64,000 bases of DNA from Deltaproteobacteria bacterium (GTDB taxonomy: Bacteria; Desulfobacterota; Syntrophia; Syntrophales; Smithellaceae): NCBI GenBank assembly GCA_022710585.1, contig JAKLGV010000014.1, forward strand, positions 1 through 64,000. Reading direction: 5' to 3'. Position numbers and translations under genes: made by a program. Positions 7,883 through 16,192 of this stretch are shown here, piece after piece; positions within the stretch are counted from its first letter, which is position 1; each line of letters starts with the position of its first letter. Below the pieces are notes generated by a model. The model worked only from the letters and a program-made list of their open reading frames with translations, was not told the origin of the DNA and ran no database searches.

Positions 7883-10144
7883 TTAACGATGATCGGGGCA
7901 GTGTTTCTCCGGCGCGGTTCCCTTCAGATAAGCTTCCTTGATGGTCTTGGGGCACGAAGCGTTGGCCAGATAACCGGACTTGATGTCAATGACGGCTGTT
8001 TCGATGCCCTCCGGAATTTTTACAGGCGACGGACCGGTCTGAGAATAGAAGGCGCGTAAGAATTGCGCGCTGATACGCAGAGCGCCCTGAGCGCCGGTTA
8101 AACCGGTATCGGCGCCCGAATCATAACCCACCCAGACAGCACAAACAACGTCCGGCGTAAAACAGACAAACCACGAGTCCCGGTTGCCGTTGGTTGTTCC
8201 TGTTTTGCCGGACACGGGAAAATTGATGTGCAGGGCTCTGGCTTCGGCGGCCGTCCCCCGCTCCAGCACGCCTTCCATCGCATAGCCCGCAAGATACGTC
8301 ACCCGCGGATCGAAAACCTTCTGGCTGTTTACAGTCTTTTTCAGGATCGGCTTGCCGTCGGCCGTGGTAACGGCGAAAAGCGGAAAACGTTCATAATGGA
8401 TTCCGCCGGACGCGATGGTCGTATAAGCATAAGCAAGCTCCATCGGCGTGACTTCAAAGCTGCCCAGAGCCATCGAAGGAACAGGCTTAAGAGACGTCTT
8501 CACACCCGCGAGACGGGCGGTTTCCAGCACTTCATCAAAACCGATCTCATGGGCCAGCCGGACTGTGGCCGTATTCACGGAATCTTCAATCAGCTTGCGA
8601 ATCGTGATCTGCCCGTACTTCTTGTTTTCAAAATTTGTCGGCGTCCACATCCCCTCCGGCGTCTGTAGGGATATCGGCTCGCCGGATACCAGCGTGGAAA
8701 GCGTCCAGTCCTCTGACGGCGAGAGAGCCGCCAGCAGAACAAACGGCTTAAAAGCACTCCCCGATTGACGCCTGGCATCCACGGCATGGTTGAACCACGA
8801 CTGCGCGTAACTGCGGCCGCCGACCATGGCGGTCATTTCTCCTGTCCGCGGATCCACAGCAATCAGCGCCGCCTGCAGCGGCCCATCCGCGGGCAGCGCA
8901 ACAGGTTCGATTTCCGCCATCCCCCGCGTCACCGCATCTTCGGCAACGGACTGCTGAAAAGTGTCCAGCGTTGTATAGTAGCGATAACCGGATTGATAAA
9001 GTCTGGAAGCGCCCAGATCATCTTTCGTGATCCGCTGGATGTAATCAATAAAATAGGAAAGGTGAACCGGCGGGGCCGGCAATTTTATTTTTAAAGGGGC
9101 TTTCAACGCGCCCTGATATTCGTCTTCGGTAATCAGGGACTGCTGACGCATTGCCGCCAGAACCTCATCACGGCGCGCCCGCGTTTTCTGCTGATTTTTC
9201 AGAAGCGTGTTTCCGCCCGATTCATTGATCATGCCGGCCAGCATGGCCGATTCCGAAAGAGAAAGATTTTTTGCCGGCTTTGCAAAATAAAAACGCGACG
9301 CCGCTTCAGCGCCGAAAATCATACGGTTCCCGTCCTGTCCCAAATAAACGCTGTTGAGATAGATTTCCAAAATCCGCTTCTTGGAATAGCGCAGCTCCAG
9401 CGCCAGCACCCGTTCCGTCTCCCGCAGTTTCCGGAAAAAAGTTTTCTCCGGCGAAAAGAAAAAGTTCCGGATCAACTGCTGCGTAATGGTGCCGCTGTTT
9501 TTTTCCGCCCCGTCATCTTTTCCGCCCGGAGCCAGCAGGTCAATGCCCGGGTGGTAATAGAAGCGTTTATCTTCACGGGCCACCACCGCTTTTTGCAGGT
9601 AGGGTGAAACTCCGGCGAGATTCACAGGCTGACGCGACTTTATTTTCGAGTAAACCACGCGCCCGATTTCTTCCGCTTCGAGTTCAAGCGATTCCAGCTT
9701 TTTACCGGTGGAGGAAATCAGGTCAGCCACCCGACCTTTTTGCAGCACAATATCCACCGGCCCGGTTTCATTCGCGGGCCTGTTTGTGTCCCTGCCGCGC
9801 TGAAAGATGCGGATATGTTGATTATCTTCAGAAAATGTTCCGGCTTTGGAAGGCTTGCCTGCAACTTTTTTATAGGAAAGTTTTTGCAGTCGCTCAACAA
9901 ATCGGATATTGCCCGGATGATCGCCCTTGCGTATCTCCAGAGGACGCCCGTAGAAAATCGTCGGATCACTGCCGCCGCTTCCGGCAATCCCGTGACTCAC
10001 TTCCTTGGAGAGCCAACCGATACGCACCAGCACAACCGCCGCCAGCAGTATCAGCAGCCCTAAAAGAATTTTTCGTATCAATTTGACTTCCCCTTTTGTC
10101 CCGGATTTGCCGTCATCGCGCTCCTTAAAATCGGCTTTCTTCAT
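7883..10144 (-). CDS. Bifunctional penicillin-binding protein 1B-type (GT51 + transpeptidase)
   Basis: This peptidoglycan synthase of 753 residues has a short cytoplasmic N terminus, one membrane anchor (about 23-42) and a PBP1B-like region starting IFYGRPLEIRKGDH. It then has a GT51 glycosyltransferase with catalytic Glu in AREDKRFYYHPG, TITQQLIRNFF and RILEIYLNSVYLG. The transpeptidase follows, with SxxK in RQSGSAFKPF, SxN in DSVNTA and KTG in SGKTGTTNG. All transpeptidase residues are present. In the GT51 part the usual QGGSTxTQQL motif reads NSGTITQQL and the segment before it is shortened (LLAPGGKDDGAEKNSG), a deviation seen in some PBP1B relatives. It is monocistronic and divergent from the PAS/HD-GYP gene. 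Confidence 0.9.
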   Translation of the reverse strand: MKKADFKERDDGKSGTKGEVKLIRKILLGLLILLAAVVLVRIGWLSKEVSHGIAGSGGSDPTIFYGRPLEIRKGDHPGNIRFVERLQKLSYKKVAGKPSKAGTFSEDNQHIRIFQRGRDTNRPANETGPVDIVLQKGRVADLISSTGKKLESLELEAEEIGRVVYSKIKSRQPVNLAGVSPYLQKAVVAREDKRFYYHPGIDLLAPGGKDDGAEKNSGTITQQLIRNFFFSPEKTFFRKLRETERVLALELRYSKKRILEIYLNSVYLGQDGNRMIFGAEAASRFYFAKPAKNLSLSESAMLAGMINESGGNTLLKNQQKTRARRDEVLAAMRQQSLITEDEYQGALKAPLKIKLPAPPVHLSYFIDYIQRITKDDLGASRLYQSGYRYYTTLDTFQQSVAEDAVTRGMAEIEPVALPADGPLQAALIAVDPRTGEMTAMVGGRSYAQSWFNHAVDARRQSGSAFKPFVLLAALSPSEDWTLSTLVSGEPISLQTPEGMWTPTNFENKKYGQITIRKLIEDSVNTATVRLAHEIGFDEVLETARLAGVKTSLKPVPSMALGSFEVTPMELAYAYTTIASGGIHYERFPLFAVTTADGKPILKKTVNSQKVFDPRVTYLAGYAMEGVLERGTAAEARALHINFPVSGKTGTTNGNRDSWFVCFTPDVVCAVWVGYDSGADTGLTGAQGALRISAQFLRAFYSQTGPSPVKIPEGIETAVIDIKSGYLANASCPKTIKEAYLKGTAPEKHCPDHR

Positions 10145-10383
10145 TTCAGCGCGCCGATACTAAACACAGCGCCGCGCCCACGGCAAGAAATTTTATGAGG
10201 CAGACATCTTTCACCAAAATGAATTGTGCAATCATGCTGAAAGATGGTCAGGTTCACGCTCCTGACTCATCCTCAGAAAATAGCTGAATTTTAAATGGAT
10301 CTATGGTAAAAAAATTATGTTCCAGCCAGCAACCAGCTAATAAAGACTGAAATGCCGTTCATAATTCATAAAGGATTTGGCGC

Positions 10384-13300
10384 ATGTTTTCGATATTTCC
10401 ACAAGACGATTACCGGCAGACGTTGAGAATCAAGCGCTTTTTCATGGCTTTCGCGGCATACCTGATATGGGCCGGTATCGCGCTGGTTGCCTTTATCATG
10501 GGCATTATTCTGGAACAGCCTTCCAGTTTGATTGGTCATCTTTCAGGAATTCTTTTCTGTAATCTCGTCATCTATACACTGCTGAGAAGCGGATTCAATA
10601 AACGTTTCAAGGATCCGAGTCTGACGTTTCTCCAGATGATCATCGCCACGGTCTGGATTATGGATTTTGCCTATCACGCCGGTTCCGCCAGAGAGCTTGT
10701 GCTCCTTATTTATCTGGTCGTGTTTGTATTCGGCCTTTTCGGACTGAATTTATGGCAATATCTTCTTCTTTCCGTGTTTGCCGCGGTCAATTATGCAATC
10801 GTTGTATTATTGCTTTACATCAATCGTCCGGAATACGTAAACGCAAAACTCGATATACTGAACCTCATCGTTCTGGCCACGGTTCTGCCCTGGTTTGCGG
10901 CGGTCGGCGGCTATATCACCCGACTCAGAACCAGAGCAAGCAAGGCTTTTTCCGCGCTGCAAGAAACCGAATTGAGATTCCGGACCATTTTCGATTTCGC
11001 CTCCGATGGCATTCTTCTCGCAAAAGTCAGTGACAGAAAGTTTTTCGCTGCCAACAAAAAAATTTGTGAAATGACGGGGTACGGCAGAGAGGAAATTCTG
11101 CAACTTGGCATTGCTGATCTTTATGCACCAGAGATGGATGATTTTATCGGTGATCAATTCAATCTCGTACTGAAAGAAAAAAACCTTTCGCTTCGTAACA
11201 TCCCTTTAATAAAAAAAGACGGATCCGAATTTTTCGCTGATATCAACGCATCTTTAATGACGATAGAAGGCCAAGAATATATTCTGGGCATGGTCAGAGA
11301 TATCACCGAAAGAAAACAGGCGGATAAGCTGATCAGAGAAAGCGAAGAAAAATACCGGCTGCTCGCGGAGCACACGAAAGATTATGTGTGGCTGATGGAT
11401 CTTAATCTGAAACCGACCTACATCAGCCCCTCGGTAGAAAAGACTCTGGGGTATTCCTTTAATGAAATCAAGGATCTCTCTTTGGATAAAATCATCGTCC
11501 CGGAATCTTTTCAGAAGGCGATGGATTTCTACGCCGCGGAGATGGATAAGGCGCTGAAAGCGCCACCGGATTATACCCTGGAGCGTTCCCTGGAACTGGA
11601 GTTCATGACAAAAGACGGCCGGCTGGTGTGGGGAGGATGCGTATTCAGTTTCATCCGGAACGCAAAAGGAGAACCGTTATTCATCCTCGCCGAAGCCAGG
11701 GATATTACCGAACGCAAACAGATAGAGGATAAATTACTCTTTGAGGAACAGCGTTTCCGGGCACTGGTCGAACACTCGTCGGATATCATCGTTATGGTCA
11801 ATCAGGAAGGCATCATCTCTTACATCAATCCCGCCATCGAACAGGTTTTAGGATTTACGCCTGAAGAAAGAATGGGCCAGGGAGGATTTGACCTTTTTCA
11901 TCCTGACGATGTGAAATTTGTTGCCGATTCGTTCATGACGTTGATGAGCGATCCAAACGCCGCTCCGATTAGTGGTGTCGTGCGTCTTCGCCACAAAGAC
12001 GGCACCTATCGCCATATTGAAGGTGTGGGAAGCGGCCTGGTACGGAACAATATTCCTGAAGGCGTGATTCTGAACTACCGGGACGTCACCGAACGGGTCA
12101 AGTCGGAAGAAAAGTTGCATCTCAGCGAGCAGCGGTATCGAACCATTCTGGAAGACATCCAGGAAGGCTATTTTGAAGTTGACCTGAACGGCAACTTTAC
12201 CTTTTTCAACGATACGCTGCTCCGCGTCATCGGTTACTCCCGGGAAGAATTGATGGGCATGAATAACCGGCAGTACACCGAGGAGGAGGAGCTGAAAAAA
12301 GTTTATCAGGCCTATCACAAAATTTATCTGACGGGTGAACCGAATAAAGATCTGGTCTGGAAGATCATAAGAAAAGACGGCGTTGCAATATATATTGAGG
12401 GGTCCATCTCCTTATTGAAAGATTCATCCGGCAAACCGATCGGATTCAGAGGGATCGCCCGTGATATCACCGAGCGCATCTTCATGGAAAAGAAATTACA
12501 TGAAGAAGAAAACCGGTTCCGGATTCTTGCCGAACAATCCTCGGATATCATTGTTATCTTGAATCGAGAAGGAACTATTACTTACGAAAATCCGGCTGTG
12601 GAAAAAATCTTGGGATTAAAGAGAGAGGAAAGGATCGGCGCCACCGGGTTTGAAAATCTTCATCCGGATGATTTCAAGCTTGTCGCTGACACATACAAGT
12701 CATTGCTGACAGATATTAACGCTCCTGTGCAACGAGCCGACTTGCGTTTTCGTCATGTTGACGGCAGCTGGCGGATTTTCGAAACGGTGGCCAGCAATCT
12801 TATTCATGATAATGTTATCGAAGGCGTCATTATTAATTTTCGCGATGTCACCGAACGTAAAAAAGCGGAAGAGATGCTGCGTCTCATCAGCAAAGCCGTG
12901 GAAAGCTCGGGAGACGCCATCGGGATAGCAGACGCCCGGGGGAATCACTTCTACCAGAATCAGGCATTTACCGAACTTTTTGGCTACACACTCGATGAAC
13001 TGAAGGACGGGGGTGTGCAAGAAAAGATATACGGAGACCAGAACGTTGCCCGTGAAGTATTTTCAACGATCATGAAAGGGGATTCATGGAACGGAGAAAT
13101 CGAGGATATCACAAAAAGCGGCCGTCGAATAACGGTTCTGCTGCGTGCGGATGCCATCAAGGATGATCAGGGCAAAATTATCGGACTGCTGGCCATCAAC
13201 ACGGACATTACCGAACGCAAGAAGTCGGAGGAAGAAATTTTCAAGCTGGCCTCGATTGTCCGGTCCAGCAGCGAGCTGGTGAACCTGGCCACCCTGGACG

Positions 13301-14208
13301 AGAAAATGATTTTCCTCAATGACGCGGGCAGCAGGATGCTGGGCATCGATGAGGATAAAGTGGGCGAGCATTCCATCATGGATGTAGTTGCCGAGCCGTT
13401 TTTGCCTATTGTTCGCCAGGAGGTGATCCCCGCCCTGCTCGCCGGCAACAGCTGGCAAGGCGACCTTCAGTACCGCAACTTGAAAACCGGCAAACTGACG
13501 GATGTTCATGCGATGGTCTTCACGATCAGATATGCTGCATCGGGTGCGCCGATTTACCTGGCCAATGTTTCGCTGGATATCTCCGAGCGCAAACTGGCCG
13601 AGCAAAAGCTTCATCTGACCCTGGAAAGTCTCAAGAAAGCCGTCGGCACGACCATTCAGGTTTTGGTGACTGCTTTAGAATCCAGGGATCCCTATACGGC
13701 CGGTCATCAATCCCGCGTCGCGGATTTAGCCTGCGCCATCGCGAAAGAGATGAAATTATCCGGAGATCAAATCGAGGGCATTCGCATGGCCGGCGCCATC
13801 CATGACATCGGCAAACTGTCTGTTCCCGCCGAGATTCTGACCAAACCCAGCAAACTGACCAGGCTTGAATTCTCACTCATCCAGCAGCATTCCGCCAGCG
13901 GTTTCGATATGCTCAAAGACGTGGCCTCCCCGTGGCCGCTGGCCGAAATCGTTCACCAGCACCACGAAAGAATGAACGGTACCGGCTATCCGAGGACATT
14001 AAAGGGCGATGAAATTCTCATCGAAGCGCGTATTCTGGCCGTCGCCGATGTGGTGGAATCCATGGCCTCTCATCGTCCTTACCGTGCCTCGCTGGGTGTC
14101 GATGCGGCCATGCAGGAAATTGAGACAAACAAGGATATTCTTTATGATCGAGATGTCGTTGACGCCTGCCTCAAACTATTTTTGGAGAAAGGCTATCAGC
14201 TGCCCTAA
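10384..14208 (+). CDS. Membrane sensor with seven PAS domains and HD-GYP phosphodiesterase
   Basis: This 1274-residue signalling protein likely degrades cyclic di-GMP. Roughly residues 15-180 hold five or six membrane helices. Seven PAS modules follow in series, each ending in a D(I/V)(T/S)ER(K/x) linker: DITERKQADK, DITERKQIED, DVTERVKSEE, DITERIFMEK, DVTERKKAEE, DITERKKSEE, DISERKLAEQ. The HD-GYP domain (about 1085-1274) carries HDIGK, HHERMNGTGYP and the AVADVVESMASHRPYR segment, so its metal and catalytic residues look intact. The third and fifth PAS domains are very similar, pointing to internal duplication. AAAGGATT precedes ATG 10384. A PilZ gene follows at 29 bases, so a c-di-GMP enzyme and receptor are probably co-expressed. 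Confidence 0.92.
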   Translation: MFSIFPQDDYRQTLRIKRFFMAFAAYLIWAGIALVAFIMGIILEQPSSLIGHLSGILFCNLVIYTLLRSGFNKRFKDPSLTFLQMIIATVWIMDFAYHAGSARELVLLIYLVVFVFGLFGLNLWQYLLLSVFAAVNYAIVVLLLYINRPEYVNAKLDILNLIVLATVLPWFAAVGGYITRLRTRASKAFSALQETELRFRTIFDFASDGILLAKVSDRKFFAANKKICEMTGYGREEILQLGIADLYAPEMDDFIGDQFNLVLKEKNLSLRNIPLIKKDGSEFFADINASLMTIEGQEYILGMVRDITERKQADKLIRESEEKYRLLAEHTKDYVWLMDLNLKPTYISPSVEKTLGYSFNEIKDLSLDKIIVPESFQKAMDFYAAEMDKALKAPPDYTLERSLELEFMTKDGRLVWGGCVFSFIRNAKGEPLFILAEARDITERKQIEDKLLFEEQRFRALVEHSSDIIVMVNQEGIISYINPAIEQVLGFTPEERMGQGGFDLFHPDDVKFVADSFMTLMSDPNAAPISGVVRLRHKDGTYRHIEGVGSGLVRNNIPEGVILNYRDVTERVKSEEKLHLSEQRYRTILEDIQEGYFEVDLNGNFTFFNDTLLRVIGYSREELMGMNNRQYTEEEELKKVYQAYHKIYLTGEPNKDLVWKIIRKDGVAIYIEGSISLLKDSSGKPIGFRGIARDITERIFMEKKLHEEENRFRILAEQSSDIIVILNREGTITYENPAVEKILGLKREERIGATGFENLHPDDFKLVADTYKSLLTDINAPVQRADLRFRHVDGSWRIFETVASNLIHDNVIEGVIINFRDVTERKKAEEMLRLISKAVESSGDAIGIADARGNHFYQNQAFTELFGYTLDELKDGGVQEKIYGDQNVAREVFSTIMKGDSWNGEIEDITKSGRRITVLLRADAIKDDQGKIIGLLAINTDITERKKSEEEIFKLASIVRSSSELVNLATLDEKMIFLNDAGSRMLGIDEDKVGEHSIMDVVAEPFLPIVRQEVIPALLAGNSWQGDLQYRNLKTGKLTDVHAMVFTIRYAASGAPIYLANVSLDISERKLAEQKLHLTLESLKKAVGTTIQVLVTALESRDPYTAGHQSRVADLACAIAKEMKLSGDQIEGIRMAGAIHDIGKLSVPAEILTKPSKLTRLEFSLIQQHSASGFDMLKDVASPWPLAEIVHQHHERMNGTGYPRTLKGDEILIEARILAVADVVESMASHRPYRASLGVDAAMQEIETNKDILYDRDVVDACLKLFLEKGYQLP

Positions 14209-14236
14209 TAACCATTAAAACAAAAGGATGCGTTTT

Positions 14237-14644
14237 ATGCAGGAAAAAAGAAAAGCTCATCGCGTAAAGGAATTTAATGAAATCACAATCGCGCTCATCT
14301 CCGGAGATCAAAATATTCCCAAAGACAAGCTGGCCTATAATTACAGCGAAGACATCTCCGTAACCGGCGCCAAAATCCGGGGAAATATCTTTCTGCCGGT
14401 GGACACCATTCTCAAAATAGATTTCACGTTAAAGACGCTGAAGAAGCAGATCACCGCCGTCGGAAAAGTCAGATGGATCAAGATCATCATTGAAGACAAG
14501 TTTTATGAAGCGGGGGTGGAATTCGTCGACACAGCCGGCGAAGCCATCAAAAAACTCGAAGACTACATCACGTGGAAACAAAAAAGCGCCGACCTGACAC
14601 CGTTTGGAATTCTCGCCAAATTCAACGAACCGAAGCCCAAATGA
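14237..14644 (+). CDS. PilZ-domain c-di-GMP receptor
   Basis: This small cytoplasmic protein of 135 residues comprises one PilZ domain. The c-di-GMP signature is visible: RKAHR near the N terminus (RxxxR type) and DISVTG (DxSxxG) about 40 residues later, followed by beta strands ending GVEFVD. It is expected to bind c-di-GMP set by the HD-GYP protein encoded just upstream. The output is unknown. ATG 14237 is preferred over 14228, because AAAAGG abuts the earlier ATG but lies nine bases before the later one. Confidence 0.85.
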   Translation: MQEKRKAHRVKEFNEITIALISGDQNIPKDKLAYNYSEDISVTGAKIRGNIFLPVDTILKIDFTLKTLKKQITAVGKVRWIKIIIEDKFYEAGVEFVDTAGEAIKKLEDYITWKQKSADLTPFGILAKFNEPKPK

Positions 14645-14681
14645 AAAGGGCGTTTCTTTGATCGTTGGCACACCATAAAAA

Positions 14682-14714
14682 AAGAGGCCCGGAGTTTTTT
14701 ACTCCAGGCCTCTT
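14682..14714. terminator. Bidirectional terminator
   Basis: AAGAGGCC...GGAGT (14682-14695) pairs with ACTCC...GGCCTCTT (14701-14714) with one mismatch and a T-rich loop. It has A/T runs on both sides, so it serves the PilZ gene (+) and the formate dehydrogenase operon (-). Confidence 0.88.
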
Positions 14715-14738
14715 AAAATTTTATTATTTTAACTTGCT

Positions 14739-15386
14739 TTACTTCTTATCATTGGCAATCATCAGTTTGCCTTCATGTTCCATCTCTTTGACCCACTTCG
14801 GATGAAGCATTCTCAATACGGGCAGTTCCATCTTCCCGCTGATCATCGCGGAAACGGAACCGGGATTACCGATGGTGCCCAGATACAGGTGAACGAAGAA
14901 GAACGCGAAAATCACCACAAAGCCCAGAACATGCAGGACATAAACCCAGTCCATCAGATCTCCACCCAGTTTCTCGGGATACCACATAAAGAAGCCTGTG
15001 ACGACCATCAGCAGTCCGCATAAGGCTACGGTCAGGAAGAACGCCTTCTGGCCGGGATTGTATTTGCCGGTCTCCGGTACGTGATCCAGATGCCACAGGT
15101 ATCCGCCCGCGGCCTTGATCCATTCCCAATCTTCCGGGAAAACAAATATACCCGCTTCTTTCCACCACATGGCGATGGCCAATACCAGGGAGATGGCAAA
15201 AATCACGGCCATAAAATCGTGAACGGTCACCAATCCTTTCAGTCCGCCGAAAATGACGCCCAGAAAGTTCAGTTCTTTGAACAGAATTCCCAGTCCGGTG
15301 TAGCACAGCGTCAGGCAGGAGATGGCCAGCGCCCAGTGCACAAATCTTTCATATCCTGATGTCACAACTACCATTTTGTTTTTCAT
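14739..15386 (-). CDS. fdhC: Formate dehydrogenase gamma subunit, cytochrome b556 type
   Basis: This is the membrane anchor of the formate dehydrogenase, 215 residues with four hydrophobic helices. Heme-ligating histidines are expected in RFVHWALAISC (helix 1), VTVHDFMAV (helix 2) and the C-terminal VLHVLGFVVIFAFFFVHLYL (helix 4), which matches FdnI-like dihaem cytochromes b. It would pass electrons from the iron-sulfur subunit to the quinone pool or accept them in reverse, an important option in syntrophic formate production. GGGAGGTG upstream of ATG 15386 is strong and decides against the longer frame. It is the third gene of the operon, one base after the beta subunit stop. Confidence 0.9.
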   Translation of the reverse strand: MKNKMVVVTSGYERFVHWALAISCLTLCYTGLGILFKELNFLGVIFGGLKGLVTVHDFMAVIFAISLVLAIAMWWKEAGIFVFPEDWEWIKAAGGYLWHLDHVPETGKYNPGQKAFFLTVALCGLLMVVTGFFMWYPEKLGGDLMDWVYVLHVLGFVVIFAFFFVHLYLGTIGNPGSVSAMISGKMELPVLRMLHPKWVKEMEHEGKLMIANDKK

Positions 15387-15387
15387 T

Positions 15388-16191
15388 TTATGCACCTCCC
15401 TGCTTCTTTGGTTCGTCATAGTGTTCCGGATGGGGTTTGTGCGGTCCATGGATAAAGTAATGGAGGATGGATCCGCCGATTACACCGCCCGCGCCCAACA
15501 GGCTCAGGGGTTTCAGGATGCTCTTCCATAATGAAATCGTCACAGGAACCTTCGGATCTTTGTGAATTCCATCATAAACGTCCGCTTTCTCAGGAAGCAC
15601 ATACATCAGATGCGTGCCGCCGACAAATTTGTCGCCGTAAACATTGGCGTCGCCGCCTAAATACTGGACACGGGCTTCGGCCATCTTCATGGCTTCTTCC
15701 TTATCCACCCATTTGAGAGCACCGGTGGGGCAGGCCTTGACGCAGGCCGGATTCATCTTGTTAGAGATTCTGGTTTCGCACATATCGCACTTGGAAACCT
15801 TTTCCGTTTCTTTATCGTACCGGGGAACTTCAAACGGACAGGCCGATACGCATTCCTTACAGCCTATGCATTTTTCTCTATCCATGCCCACGGTTCCGAA
15901 TTCTTTATTGTAATAAAGAGCGCCACTGGGGCAGACCGTCACACAGGCCGCTGTTGTGCAATGCATACAGGCTTCTTTACGGAAAAGCCATTTTACATTG
16001 CCTTCCGGAGCAACATAATCCTGGAAATGAATAAGCATATAAGTATTATGCTGCAAAGTAGGCGGATTCTGATAGGTGCCTTTGTGTTCCGTCTGACCGG
16101 CTTTCAGTCCATTCCACTGTTTGCAGGCCAACTGGCAACCGCGGCACGCCGTGCATTTCGAAGCGTCGTATAATTTAATCATCTCAGTCAT
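15388..16191 (-). CDS. fdhB: Formate dehydrogenase iron-sulfur (beta) subunit
   Basis: This electron-transfer subunit of 267 residues has four [4Fe-4S] cluster motifs: CTACRGCQLACK, CMHCTTAACVTVCP, CIGCKECVSACP and CDMCETRISNKMNPACVKACP. A single hydrophobic helix near residues 228-247 (LLGAGGVIGGSILHYFI) anchors it, as in FdnH/FdoH. It links the periplasmic catalytic subunit to the cytochrome b. The gene starts one base after the catalytic subunit's stop codon, so the three genes form one tightly packed operon. Confidence 0.93.
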   Translation of the reverse strand: MTEMIKLYDASKCTACRGCQLACKQWNGLKAGQTEHKGTYQNPPTLQHNTYMLIHFQDYVAPEGNVKWLFRKEACMHCTTAACVTVCPSGALYYNKEFGTVGMDREKCIGCKECVSACPFEVPRYDKETEKVSKCDMCETRISNKMNPACVKACPTGALKWVDKEEAMKMAEARVQYLGGDANVYGDKFVGGTHLMYVLPEKADVYDGIHKDPKVPVTISLWKSILKPLSLLGAGGVIGGSILHYFIHGPHKPHPEHYDEPKKQGGA

Positions 16192-16192
16192 T

